Assembly: GCA_041589565.1 (NCBI GenBank)
Contig: JBFHVL010000001.1
Coordinates: 41,217-105,216, forward strand
Source: Pleionea sp041589565
GTDB lineage: Bacteria; Pseudomonadota; Gammaproteobacteria; Enterobacterales; Kangiellaceae
Length of the DNA stretch: 64,000 nt
Direction: 5' to 3'
Shown: piece by piece, positions 26,074-34,888 of the stretch
How positions within the stretch are numbered: the stretch's first letter is position 1
Layout: each line of letters opens with the position of its first letter
Translations under genes and position numbers: made by a program
Notes under the pieces: model-generated
Database searches by the model: none
Told to the model about the DNA's origin: nothing
Seen by the model: the letters and a program-made list of their open reading frames with translations, nothing else

Positions 26074-27252
26074 TTATTTAAAGGCCTGTATGCCCGTTTG
26101 TGCCCTGCCGAGAATCAGAGCGTGAACATCGTGAGTTCCTTCGTAGGTGTTTACCGCTTCAAGATTCATCATATGGCGAATAACATGAAACTCATCATTA
26201 ATGCCGTTCCCGCCATGCATGTCTCGAGCGGTGCGAGCAATGTCCAGCGCTTTTCCACACGCATTACGCTTAACTAGAGAGATCATCTCAGGAACGAATC
26301 TTTGCTCATCAATGAGTCGACCTACTCGAAGAGATGCCTGTAAGCCCAGCGAGATTTCCGTTTGCATATCGGCCAGCTTCTTTTGTACCAGTTGTGTTGC
26401 CGCTAAGGGACGACCAAACTGTTTGCGATCCAACGTGTATTGTCGAGCTGCATGCCAGCAAGCTTCTGCAGCTCCCATGGCGCCCCAGGAAATACCATAA
26501 CGAGCCATATTCAAACAGCTGAAGGGGCCTTTAAGGCCTTTAATTTCCGGGAACATGTTTTCCTCTGGAACAAACACATCATCCATCACGATTTCACCAG
26601 TAATAGACGCACGAAGCGAAAACTTACCTTCAATTTTAGGAGCGCTTAAACCTTCCATGCCCTTTTCCAAAACAAAGCCACGAATCACATCGTCTTCGGT
26701 TTTGGCCCAAACCACAAACACATCAGCGACTGGCGAGTTGGTGATCCACATTTTGGTACCACTCAAACGATATCCACCCTCAACTTTTTTGGCGCGCGAT
26801 TTCATGCTGCCAGGATCCGAGCCTGCATCTGGCTCAGTTAAACCAAAGCACCCAATGTATTCACCAGTAGCTAGTTTGGGTAGGTATTTTTCACGCTGCG
26901 CTTCAGTACCAAATTTATGAATGGGGTACATTACCAATGAAGATTGTACGCTACATGCCGAACGATACCCGGAGTCTACACGCTCTACTTCACGGGCGAT
27001 CAGTCCATAAGCTACATAGCTGGTTCCTGCACAGCCGTAACCGTCGATAGTTGAACCAAGTAATCCGAGATCACCAAGCTCACGCATAATCTCGACATCA
27101 AAATGTTCGTGACGGTTAGCTTCTAATACTCGAGGTAATAACTTCTCTTGTGCGTATTGACGTGCGGCATCTCGAATCATCCGCTCTTCTTCGGTCAGTT
27201 GATCATCCAATAACAGGAGATCGTCCCAATTTGATAGTACTCCACCTGACAT
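26074..27252 (-). CDS. gcdH: Glutaryl-CoA dehydrogenase
   Basis: FAD enzyme that oxidises and decarboxylates glutaryl-CoA to crotonyl-CoA in lysine and tryptophan breakdown. The 392-residue product belongs to the acyl-CoA dehydrogenase fold. The C-terminal segment YEGTHDVHALILGRAQTGIQ contains the catalytic Glu371 and is typical of the GCDH branch, as is TLDRKQFGRPLAATQLVQKK. CFGLTEPDAGSDP and WITNSPVADVFVVWAK are the flavin and acyl binding segments. It is monocistronic, and no LysR regulator or CoA-transferase partner lies beside it. Confidence 0.92.
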   Translation of the reverse strand: MSGGVLSNWDDLLLLDDQLTEEERMIRDAARQYAQEKLLPRVLEANRHEHFDVEIMRELGDLGLLGSTIDGYGCAGTSYVAYGLIAREVERVDSGYRSACSVQSSLVMYPIHKFGTEAQREKYLPKLATGEYIGCFGLTEPDAGSDPGSMKSRAKKVEGGYRLSGTKMWITNSPVADVFVVWAKTEDDVIRGFVLEKGMEGLSAPKIEGKFSLRASITGEIVMDDVFVPEENMFPEIKGLKGPFSCLNMARYGISWGAMGAAEACWHAARQYTLDRKQFGRPLAATQLVQKKLADMQTEISLGLQASLRVGRLIDEQRFVPEMISLVKRNACGKALDIARTARDMHGGNGINDEFHVIRHMMNLEAVNTYEGTHDVHALILGRAQTGIQAFK

Positions 27253-27489
27253 AGCTATATTCCAATTCAGTAAATTAAGGATTTATTATAAGGTGCTAAG
27301 CATCTCATCGATACTCAGACCAGTTGTACTTTACGCCCCGCATTATAAGTGATTTTAACCGCAATAAAGAAGACTAAAAATTATCCTGTTTTAGCAGAAT
27401 AAATATGCGATTTCTTTGCAATAACGAGGGTAATTCGGATAGTTGATGCATAATTTCTCAAATTTGAGTTTGTAGTCGATGTAAAACAA

Positions 27490-28107
27490 TTAAACGATTT
27501 TAGATAACCAGCCGAAAACATTACGGTAAATTTCGTCGTGCCCGGCAGAATTAGGGTGAATACCATCCTCAGACAAGTGCTCACTTTGTACAAAACCAGG
27601 TGCGACTTCAATAATTGAAGCTCCAACGTCTCTCGCCAGTTCAACAAGAGCGTTATTGTATACCGCTATATCTTTAAAAAACCTTAAGTGACCAAAACAG
27701 TTTTCTACGCCGTCCAGCTTACGTTCGAATGGTAAAATACTTATTAAACCAGCTTTAATATTTAACTGGTTTGCGAGCTTTAAGCACTCTCCCAGATTGT
27801 CCTTAAAGTACGGAACCGGCACTCGATTTTTACCTTTATGAATCACCATGTCATTTAATCCGTACTGTAAAACAACAACTGAAGTCATATTTCTATGACA
27901 TCGTGAGCGAAGCTCAAACTCAAAACGCCTCTTTAGGCCATCAGTGGTTTCGCCGCCAACCCCTAAGTTGTATGCTGCCGTTGAAAGTGTCTGTTCTTCG
28001 CCTATCTGCTCAAAAAACCGTTGGTTTATTCGACTGACCCAACCGCCATGACTTGAGTCTCGCTCGCCAAACGTAATACTATCGCCAAAACAGAAGACTC
28101 GACGCAT
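27490..28107 (-). CDS. SGNH/GDSL-type esterase or lipase
   Basis: Cytoplasmic by sequence (no signal peptide), 205 residues. Block I FCFGDSIT carries nucleophile Ser10, block II has GVGGETT, block III GLND carries Asn85, and block V DGIHPN carries Asp181 and His184, so the full SGNH set is present. These enzymes hydrolyse ester or thioester bonds of varied substrates; specificity cannot be read. It is divergent from trmO with 70 bp between them. The 237-bp gap 27253-27489 to gcdH shows no gene. Confidence 0.85.
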   Translation of the reverse strand: MRRVFCFGDSITFGERDSSHGGWVSRINQRFFEQIGEEQTLSTAAYNLGVGGETTDGLKRRFEFELRSRCHRNMTSVVVLQYGLNDMVIHKGKNRVPVPYFKDNLGECLKLANQLNIKAGLISILPFERKLDGVENCFGHLRFFKDIAVYNNALVELARDVGASIIEVAPGFVQSEHLSEDGIHPNSAGHDEIYRNVFGWLSKIV

Positions 28108-28177
28108 CTTATATCGCTCTTTATGATTACATTGGGTCCATTATTACCTAAGCCGAGATATTGATGAAGTCCTACTC

Positions 28178-28885
28178 ATGAAAATTGAATTGACTCCCAT
28201 AGGTATTGCAAAAACTCCATATAAGGAAAAATTTGCGATTCCACGACAGCCCGGATTGGTTCCCAGTGTAAGAAGCGAGATTGAGTTTATTGCTCCCTTT
28301 AATGACTCGGCGCTTTTCGACGGCATCGAACAACATTCTCACCTTTGGGTTGAGTTTTTGTTTCATCATAATCTGGAGCAAGGCTGGAGCCCTAAAGTTC
28401 GTCCTCCAAGATTAGGCGGAAATCGAAAACTAGGGGTATTTGCTACTCGCTCAAGTTTTCGTCCTAATGGTATTGGTTTATCAGTGGGCAAACTACTGGA
28501 AGTTAAAACCGTAAAAGGAATCACTAGCCTAGTCATGCAAGGCCTGGATTTACTTGATGGCACGCCAGTCTTAGATATAAAGCCTTATTTGCCTTACGCC
28601 GATATTGTTGGTGAAGCTCAAGCAGGCTTTGCACAAGAAAAGCCCGAGCCTATGAAGATTTCCTTTAGTGAAAATGCCTTGCAACAATGTCATATATTTT
28701 CAAAGCGCCATCCAGAATTACATCAGGTGATCACAGAAATATTAACTCAAGATCCCCGTCCGGCTTATAAGAAAAATACGTCAGAAGATAAAATATATGG
28801 CGTTCGTTTATTTAATTATGAAGTAAAGTGGAAAGTCGAAGCGAATGAAAATATCGTAATCTCCATTGACGCTTTGAAAAGTTAA
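28178..28885 (+). CDS. trmO: tRNA (N6-threonylcarbamoyladenosine-N6)-methyltransferase TrmO
   Basis: SAM-dependent enzyme that methylates t6A37 to m6t6A37 in tRNA-Thr. The 235-residue protein is the TsaA/YaeB/AF0241 beta-barrel type: PIGIAKTPYKEKFAIPRQPG at the start, then GIEQHSHLWVEFLFH, then the signature ATRSSFRPNGIGLS, then the C-terminal RPAYKKN segment. It is not a Rossmann methyltransferase. It has its own promoter region shared with the SGNH hydrolase and is closed by a terminator. Confidence 0.94.
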   Translation: MKIELTPIGIAKTPYKEKFAIPRQPGLVPSVRSEIEFIAPFNDSALFDGIEQHSHLWVEFLFHHNLEQGWSPKVRPPRLGGNRKLGVFATRSSFRPNGIGLSVGKLLEVKTVKGITSLVMQGLDLLDGTPVLDIKPYLPYADIVGEAQAGFAQEKPEPMKISFSENALQQCHIFSKRHPELHQVITEILTQDPRPAYKKNTSEDKIYGVRLFNYEVKWKVEANENIVISIDALKS

Positions 28886-28898
28886 CTTTTCGCGTTAT

Positions 28899-28926
28899 AA
28901 AAAAGCCGGGCAAAAGCCCGGCTTTT
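28899..28926. terminator. Bidirectional terminator between trmO and prpC
   Basis: AAAAGCCGGGC/GCCCGGCTTTT, 11-bp perfect stem with an AAAA loop, 18 bp from the prpC stop and 15 bp from the trmO stop. Confidence 0.92.
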
Positions 28927-28943
28927 AATATTATACAGTAAGA

Positions 28944-30092
28944 TTATTTTCGGTCTTTAATATCGACCCATTTAAGATCTTCTGGACCTACATAGTTAGC
29001 GCTAGGACGGATAATTTTCCCATCAACACGTTGTTCCATAATATGCGCTGCCCAACCGGTAATTCGTGACATAACAAAAATTGGCGTGAACATAGCCGTT
29101 GGGATCCCCATCTGATGATAAGAAACCGCTGAGAACCAATCAAGATTAGGGAACATTTTCTTTTCTTCCCACATAACAGTTTCCAATCGCTCCGCAATAT
29201 CATACAAGTTCATATCGCCGTTTTCTTCAGAAAGCTGTTTGGCAACCTTCTTGATCACTTCGTTACGTGGATCGGAAACGGTATACACAGGGTGACCAAA
29301 GCCAATCACAATTTCTTTACGAGCAATTCGTTCTTTAATGTCATTTTCAGCTTCATCAGCGTTTGCATAACGCTTTTGAATTTCCAGCGCGACTTCGTTA
29401 GCCCCACCATGCTTAGGACCACGTAAAGCACCAATAGCACCACATACAGCAGAATACATATCGGAATTTGTGCCTGCGATCACTCGACTAGTGAAGGTTG
29501 AAGCATTGAACTCGTGCTCGGCATAAAGAATTAGTGAAATATGCATAGCCTTTTCCCAAGATTCAGAAGGCTCTTCACCGTGCAACAAGTGGAGGAAGTG
29601 TGCACCAATAGAATCGTCATCAGTTTCTACATCGATGCGTTTACCATTATGACTAAAGTGATACCAATACAACAACATTGAACCAAAAGAGGCCATTAAA
29701 CGATCGGCAATATCTTTTGCATCAGCTTCATTATGATCGTCTTTTTCGGGTAACACTGTCCCTAAAACTGAACAACCTGTTCGCAGTACATCCATTGGAT
29801 GAGCCGCCGCAGGAATGCATTCCAATGCTTCCTGAACGGCTAAAGGTAAACCGCGCATGGACTTTAATTTACGTTTGTAGTTTTTGAGTTCCGCTTCAGT
29901 TGGTAACGTTCCGTGAATTAAAAGATAAGCAATTTCCTCGAACTCGGCTTTCTCAGCAAAATCGAGAATATCATATCCGCGATAGGCTAAATCATTTCCA
30001 GTACGTCCAACAGTACATAATGCAGTGTTACCTGCCGCAACACCCGAAAGCGCTACTGACTTCTTGGCTTTTGGTAAAATCTGCTCTGCCAT
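28944..30092 (-). CDS. prpC: 2-Methylcitrate synthase
   Basis: Condenses propionyl-CoA with oxaloacetate in propionate breakdown. The 382-residue product is of the short citrate-synthase type, with AGNTALCTVGRTGNDLAYRG near the start and catalytic His motifs AHPMDVLRT, LRGPKHGGANEVAL and GFGHPVYTVSDPR, ending SANYVGPED. Pairing with prpB (2-bp gap) distinguishes it from housekeeping citrate synthase. GGAG lies 7 bp upstream of the ATG. Propionyl-CoA would come from odd-chain fatty acids and branched amino acids. Confidence 0.95.
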   Translation of the reverse strand: MAEQILPKAKKSVALSGVAAGNTALCTVGRTGNDLAYRGYDILDFAEKAEFEEIAYLLIHGTLPTEAELKNYKRKLKSMRGLPLAVQEALECIPAAAHPMDVLRTGCSVLGTVLPEKDDHNEADAKDIADRLMASFGSMLLYWYHFSHNGKRIDVETDDDSIGAHFLHLLHGEEPSESWEKAMHISLILYAEHEFNASTFTSRVIAGTNSDMYSAVCGAIGALRGPKHGGANEVALEIQKRYANADEAENDIKERIARKEIVIGFGHPVYTVSDPRNEVIKKVAKQLSEENGDMNLYDIAERLETVMWEEKKMFPNLDWFSAVSYHQMGIPTAMFTPIFVMSRITGWAAHIMEQRVDGKIIRPSANYVGPEDLKWVDIKDRK

Positions 30093-30094
30093 TT

Positions 30095-30985
30095 TTATTT
30101 CTCCTTATTCTGTGCGAACAGTGAATCGAGCTTTTGCTCATAGCTATGATAGTTAAGGTAGTCGTATAACTCATCTCTGGTTTGCATAATGTCGATCACA
30201 TTACGCTGGTGGCCGTCATTTTTAAGAGCTTCATAGACTGTTAAAGCTCCTTTATTCATAGCGCGATAGGCACCACAACAATACAATACAATATCGACAC
30301 CCACCTCACCTAATTCAGGGGTCGAAAATAATGGTGTTTTACCAAACTCAGTAATGTTGGCCAAAATAGGGACTTTTACCGCTTCTTTAAAAATTTTGTA
30401 TTGTTCGAGTGTATTGATAGCTTCTGGAAAAATCATATCGGCTCCGGCTTCAACACAAGCCAGCGCTCGCTCAACGGCAGCATCCATACCTTCAACCGCC
30501 AAAGCATCGGTGCGTGCCATAATGACAAACTGATCGTCGGTTTTCGCATCGACAGCAGCCTTGATGCGATCGATCATTTCATTCTTGGATACGATTTCTT
30601 TACCAGGACGATGACCACAACGCTTAGCCGCTACCTGATCTTCAATATGACAACCTGCTGCACCGGCTTTGCTTAGCGACTTAACGGTTCGCGCAATATT
30701 AAAAGCACCACCCCAACCTGTATCGGCATCGACTAACAAGGGTAAATCGCAAACATCGGTAATGCGACGCACATCGATCAACACATCTTCTAGAGAACTG
30801 ATTCCTAAATCGGGCATGCCCAAAGAATTTGCCGCGACACCACCGCCCGATAAATAAATAGCCTGATGGCCAACACGTTTCGCCATATGAGCGGTATAGG
30901 CATTAATGGTTCCCACCACCTGAAGCGGCTTGTTATTCGCAACCGCTGCGCGAAACTTTGCACCTGCGCTTTGTGTTTGTGTCAT
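30095..30985 (-). CDS. prpB: 2-Methylisocitrate lyase
   Basis: Cleaves 2-methylisocitrate to pyruvate and succinate. The 296-residue TIM-barrel enzyme has the VDADTGWGGAFNIARTV metal-binding region, catalytic Cys123 in KRCGHRPGK, and EAINTLEQYKIF. It is the first gene of prpBC and follows fumA on minus after a 54-bp gap that holds the fumA terminator, so a separate promoter is likely in or near that gap. No prpR or prpD is visible. Confidence 0.95.
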   Translation of the reverse strand: MTQTQSAGAKFRAAVANNKPLQVVGTINAYTAHMAKRVGHQAIYLSGGGVAANSLGMPDLGISSLEDVLIDVRRITDVCDLPLLVDADTGWGGAFNIARTVKSLSKAGAAGCHIEDQVAAKRCGHRPGKEIVSKNEMIDRIKAAVDAKTDDQFVIMARTDALAVEGMDAAVERALACVEAGADMIFPEAINTLEQYKIFKEAVKVPILANITEFGKTPLFSTPELGEVGVDIVLYCCGAYRAMNKGALTVYEALKNDGHQRNVIDIMQTRDELYDYLNYHSYEQKLDSLFAQNKEK

Positions 30986-31023
30986 AGTTTTTCTCTTATC
31001 GTCTGTAGTCCAATTTTCAACAG

Positions 31024-31051
31024 CTATAAAAAAGCAGCACTAGTGTGCTGC
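31024..31051 (-). terminator. Terminator spanning the fumA stop codon
   Basis: On minus, GCAGCAC-ACTA-GTGCTGC followed by TTTTTT. The last codons and stop of fumA form the left arm and loop, so the hairpin begins inside the gene. Confidence 0.82.
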
Positions 31052-32557
31052 CATTTCTTCGATTTTAACTTTCCATACGGCAGGACCAGTTTTATGCACA
31101 GACTCACCAGTCGAATCAACTGCGACCGTGACCGGCATATCCTGCACCTCAAATTCGTAAATAGCTTCCATTCCTAACTCCTCAAAAGCCACCACGCGTG
31201 CCTTTTTGATAGCTTTAGAAACCAAATAAGCGGCGCCGCCCACTGCCATTAAATAAACAGCTTTGTGCTTTTTGATGGCTTCAATCGCGATATCCCCTCG
31301 CTCGGCTTTTCCAACCATTCCGAGCAGACCGGTTTTCTCCAGCATCATATCAGTATATTTATCCATACGTGTCGCTGTCGTTGGGCCGGCAGGTCCTACG
31401 ACTTCATCACGAACGGCATCTACTGGGCCCACGTAGTAAATAAATTTACCTTTAAAGTCGACACCATCAGGTAATGACTCGCCTTTGGCGAAAATATCTT
31501 GAATTCGTTTGTGTGCCGCATCGCGCCCAGTTAACAACTTACCTGATAGTAATAAAGTCTCACCGGGTTGCCAGCTGGCAACGTCTTCTGGCGTAACTGT
31601 ATCCAGATTAACGCGTCGTACATTGTCACCGATTTCCCAGGTCACTTCTGGCCAATCATCAATAGAAGGCTGTTTTAATTCTGCAGGACCGGAACCATCA
31701 AGCGTAAAATGAGCATGGCGGGTCGCAGCGCAGTTAGGGATCATTGCGACAGGAAGTGAAGCCGCGTGAGTGGGGCAATCTTTGATTTTGATATCCAAAA
31801 CAGTCGTTAAGCCGCCCAAACCCTGAGCACCAATGCCCAGCTTGTTCACTTCATCAAAGATCTTTAATCGCAACTCTTCAACTGAGTTTTGTGGCCCACG
31901 CTCAGTCAGTTCATGAATATCAATGGGATCCATTAAGGACTGTTTGGCCATCACCATGGCTTTTTCTGCAGTACCACCAATACCGATTCCTAACATACCG
32001 GGTGGACACCAGCCTGCTCCCATTTTCGGTACGGTTTCTAATACCCAGTCCAAAATCGAATCGTTTGGATTAAGCATAACGAACTTGGATTTGTTTTCTG
32101 AACCGCCTCCCTTTGCAGCAACATCGACGTGAACCTTATCGCCTTCGACCATTTCAATATGCACAACAGCAGGAGTGTTATCGCGGGTGTTTTTTCGTGG
32201 TCCGACGGGATTTTCGACAATGGAAGCTCGAAGAGGATTATCGGGGTTGCTATAGGCTCGACGGACACCTTCGTCCACCATTTGCTGGACAGTTAAATCA
32301 CTGTCCCATTGAACCTGCATGCCTATTTTTACAAAAACGGTAACGATGCCTGTGTCCTGACACACTGGACGACGTCCTTCAGCGGACATTCTGGAGTTGA
32401 TGAGGATTTGAGCAATCGCATCTTTCGCACCGGGGCTCTGTTCTTTTTGATACGCCTCATGCATCGCATCGACAAAATCCTTGGGGTGATAATACGAAAT
32501 AAACTGCAATGCATTTTCAATACTATCAATAAAGTCGGCTTTTTTTATGACCGCCAT
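31040..32557 (-). CDS. fumA: Class I fumarate hydratase ([4Fe-4S])
   Basis: Iron-sulfur fumarase of the TCA cycle. The start is set at the ATG at 32557 because a perfect Shine-Dalgarno (GGAGG) lies 6 bases upstream; the open frame extends eight codons further without support. The 505-residue product has cluster cysteines in PVCQDTGIV, CPTHAASLPVAMIPNCAATR and AGWCPPGMLGIG. The C-terminal swivel domain follows (YYVGPVDAVRDEVVGPAGPTTATRMDKY across about 28 residues). Position beside prpBC and acnB groups organic-acid genes. Confidence 0.94.
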   Translation of the reverse strand: MAVIKKADFIDSIENALQFISYYHPKDFVDAMHEAYQKEQSPGAKDAIAQILINSRMSAEGRRPVCQDTGIVTVFVKIGMQVQWDSDLTVQQMVDEGVRRAYSNPDNPLRASIVENPVGPRKNTRDNTPAVVHIEMVEGDKVHVDVAAKGGGSENKSKFVMLNPNDSILDWVLETVPKMGAGWCPPGMLGIGIGGTAEKAMVMAKQSLMDPIDIHELTERGPQNSVEELRLKIFDEVNKLGIGAQGLGGLTTVLDIKIKDCPTHAASLPVAMIPNCAATRHAHFTLDGSGPAELKQPSIDDWPEVTWEIGDNVRRVNLDTVTPEDVASWQPGETLLLSGKLLTGRDAAHKRIQDIFAKGESLPDGVDFKGKFIYYVGPVDAVRDEVVGPAGPTTATRMDKYTDMMLEKTGLLGMVGKAERGDIAIEAIKKHKAVYLMAVGGAAYLVSKAIKKARVVAFEELGMEAIYEFEVQDMPVTVAVDSTGESVHKTGPAVWKVKIEEMAAH

Positions 32558-32740
32558 GAATTCCTCCAGAATAGTGTACACAGATATTTGGGTGTACTTT
32601 GAATGTCGCGGCTATTCTATTGCACCGCACAACATTACATTAAAAGCGAAATGGGTTCAACGATATGGGGTAAAACTTTGCTATTATAACCGATTCGTAT
32701 GACCGCCGTCAGGCGCAAAATAGCCTTTAAAATCAAATTT

Positions 32741-34129
32741 ATGCAGTACATTGAGCTGGATTATTTCGGTCAAAAAACAGCCACCTACTATTTCGAGAAA
32801 GTGGCGCATCTCCCCTATTCTCTGTTACTCGACAGTGGTCAAACTGAGGGTGATGACGGTCGTTATGACATCCTATTATGTCAACCCAACGAAGTTTTAA
32901 TCAGTCAAAACGGCAAACACCTTGTTAAGCGGCCAAGCTGTAATCAACAAACAGAAATTGCTGACTGTTTCGAGCAATTAAACCTTTGGCTGAGTAAGTA
33001 TAATGAACCGGACCAGAATAAATTAACTAAAGATTTACCATTTACCGGTGGTATCGCTGGAGCCTTTGCTTACGATTTAGGAAGGCAGCTCGAGTCCATC
33101 GATTCGATAGCTAAAAACGATACCACTATTCCCGACTTGGTCGCAGGAACTTACTGGTGTCCGCTGATCATAGATCATCAAAATCAAAGTGCGTTTCTTT
33201 ACGATTTTTCTCCGCAACAAGACTCGCTCAAAACAATACAACGTCTCTATTCAGTTAAGACTAAACAAAAAGCGTTCTCCAGGAAAGGATGCAACTTTAA
33301 ACTCACCAGCCCATGGCAATCTAACATGACACAAGAGGAGTACAGTAACAAATTTGAGTGCGTAAAAAGCTATATAAAAGCCGGAGACTGCTATCAAATT
33401 AATCTGGCTCAACGCTTTACCGCTAGCTATCAAGGCGATGTCTGGCAAGCTTATGAGCATCTTAATCAACTTAACGGCGCGCCTTTTTCTGCTTATTTTA
33501 ACTTTGAATGTGGCACGTTATTGTCCCTGTCGCCCGAAAGGTTTATTCGGGTCGATGGCGATAACGTGGTTACCCAACCTATTAAAGGAACCCGACCGAG
33601 AAGCAGCGATCCCAAGATTGATGACGCTTTAAAAAGTGAGTTATTCAACAGCGAAAAAGATCGTGCCGAGAATTTAATGATTGTAGATTTATTGCGTAAT
33701 GATTTAGGACGAACTGCAATTCCCGGTAGCGTTAAGGTAACCGAATTGTTTGGTTGCTATTCATTCCCTTCGGTGCATCATCTTATCTCAACTATTGAAT
33801 CAAAAATTGACAACGAAACAACAGCTGTGGATGTGCTAAAGGAGGCCTTTCCTGGAGGTTCTATTACTGGAGCACCCAAAGTCAGAGCCATGGAAATCAT
33901 TGAAGAACTTGAACCTAACCGAAGACACTTTTACTGCGGTTCAATCGCTTACTTTAGCTTTAATGGTCGAGTGGACAGCAGCATTTTAATTCGCACTTTA
34001 ATGGCCAAAGGCCAAACATTATATGCTTGGGCGGGCGGTGGACTGGTCGATGACTCTCAATGTGATTTGGAATATCAGGAAACATTTGCCAAACTTAGTA
34101 AAATTCTTGAGCCCCTTTCTCAGCTTTGA
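32741..34129 (+). CDS. pabB: Aminodeoxychorismate synthase component I
   Basis: Makes 4-amino-4-deoxychorismate from chorismate for folate synthesis, with ammonia from a PabA subunit. The 462-residue protein is of the chorismate-utilising fold: N-terminal domain, then SKYIKAGDCYQINLAQR-like AGDCYQINLAQRF, SPERFIRVDG, PIKGTRPR, the EKDRAENLMIVDLLRND segment and the signature GGSITGAPKVRAMEIIEEL. The frame opens at 32699, but a TATAAC-like -10 at 32685-32690 would place transcription start inside that extension, so the ATG at 32741 is preferred. It is divergent from fumA and followed by nudL. Confidence 0.93.
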   Translation: MQYIELDYFGQKTATYYFEKVAHLPYSLLLDSGQTEGDDGRYDILLCQPNEVLISQNGKHLVKRPSCNQQTEIADCFEQLNLWLSKYNEPDQNKLTKDLPFTGGIAGAFAYDLGRQLESIDSIAKNDTTIPDLVAGTYWCPLIIDHQNQSAFLYDFSPQQDSLKTIQRLYSVKTKQKAFSRKGCNFKLTSPWQSNMTQEEYSNKFECVKSYIKAGDCYQINLAQRFTASYQGDVWQAYEHLNQLNGAPFSAYFNFECGTLLSLSPERFIRVDGDNVVTQPIKGTRPRSSDPKIDDALKSELFNSEKDRAENLMIVDLLRNDLGRTAIPGSVKVTELFGCYSFPSVHHLISTIESKIDNETTAVDVLKEAFPGGSITGAPKVRAMEIIEELEPNRRHFYCGSIAYFSFNGRVDSSILIRTLMAKGQTLYAWAGGGLVDDSQCDLEYQETFAKLSKILEPLSQL

Positions 34130-34143
34130 AGAGAACCGATAAT

Positions 34144-34773
34144 ATGCTGTTTGAACCGAATCAATTACACCAGGCATTAAGCCAACCTCATTCTCAAACA
34201 ACAACAGTGGACGATGCTCAATCCGATAATCAACAATTACTTACTCCGGCAGCGGTTCTGGTTCCTTTGGTAGAACGTCAGGTTGGCTCTCAAGTGGGCT
34301 ATCACATATTACTCACACGACGAGCGCGACACTTAAAAAATCACCCCGGTCAGATCAGTTTTCCTGGAGGCAGTCGTGAATCGCGAGATCTGTCGTTATT
34401 ACAAACCGCACTGCGTGAAACTTTCGAAGAAATAGGCATCCTTCCTCATCAGGTAAATGTTATCGGCGAACTCCCCCAGCATGAAACGATCACCCGCTAT
34501 TTAATGACCCCATTTGTTGGAATAATTAAAGACCCCTACCAATTAACCATCGATTCATCCGAAGTCGATGAAGCGTTTGAAGTTCCTCTAAGTTTTGTTT
34601 GTAACCCAACGAATCAGGAATTAAAGAGCGCTTTTTTTCAAGGACAAAAACGTTATTACTACTCTATCCAATATCAGCATTACAATATCTGGGGAGCCAC
34701 AGCTCGAATTCTGGTAGAGTTCTCGAAACGTGTGAGAGAAGTGATTAACAGATTAGACCACTGTCCGGGTTGA
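34144..34773 (+). CDS. nudL: Nudix CoA pyrophosphatase
   Basis: Probable hydrolase of coenzyme A and its derivatives to phosphopantetheine and adenosine phosphate. The 209-residue protein has the UPF0035/CoA-specific motif LLTRRARHLKNHPGQISFPG before the Nudix box (GGSRESRDLSLLQTALRETF, then EEIG). The ATG at 34144 is preferred to a TTG at 34126 that overlaps the pabB stop. It lies 14 bp after pabB, a common gammaproteobacterial pair (pabB-nudL in E. coli). Confidence 0.92.
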   Translation: MLFEPNQLHQALSQPHSQTTTVDDAQSDNQQLLTPAAVLVPLVERQVGSQVGYHILLTRRARHLKNHPGQISFPGGSRESRDLSLLQTALRETFEEIGILPHQVNVIGELPQHETITRYLMTPFVGIIKDPYQLTIDSSEVDEAFEVPLSFVCNPTNQELKSAFFQGQKRYYYSIQYQHYNIWGATARILVEFSKRVREVINRLDHCPG

Positions 34774-34888
34774 CGGATTCTGGTAGTGTATCCCATCTCG
34801 ACTCCTATAAAATAGCGCACAAAAACGCAATCCTAAGTACCTAAAGTTCATTAGGAAAACTAATACACACAAAGCCAAGGTGAAGACA

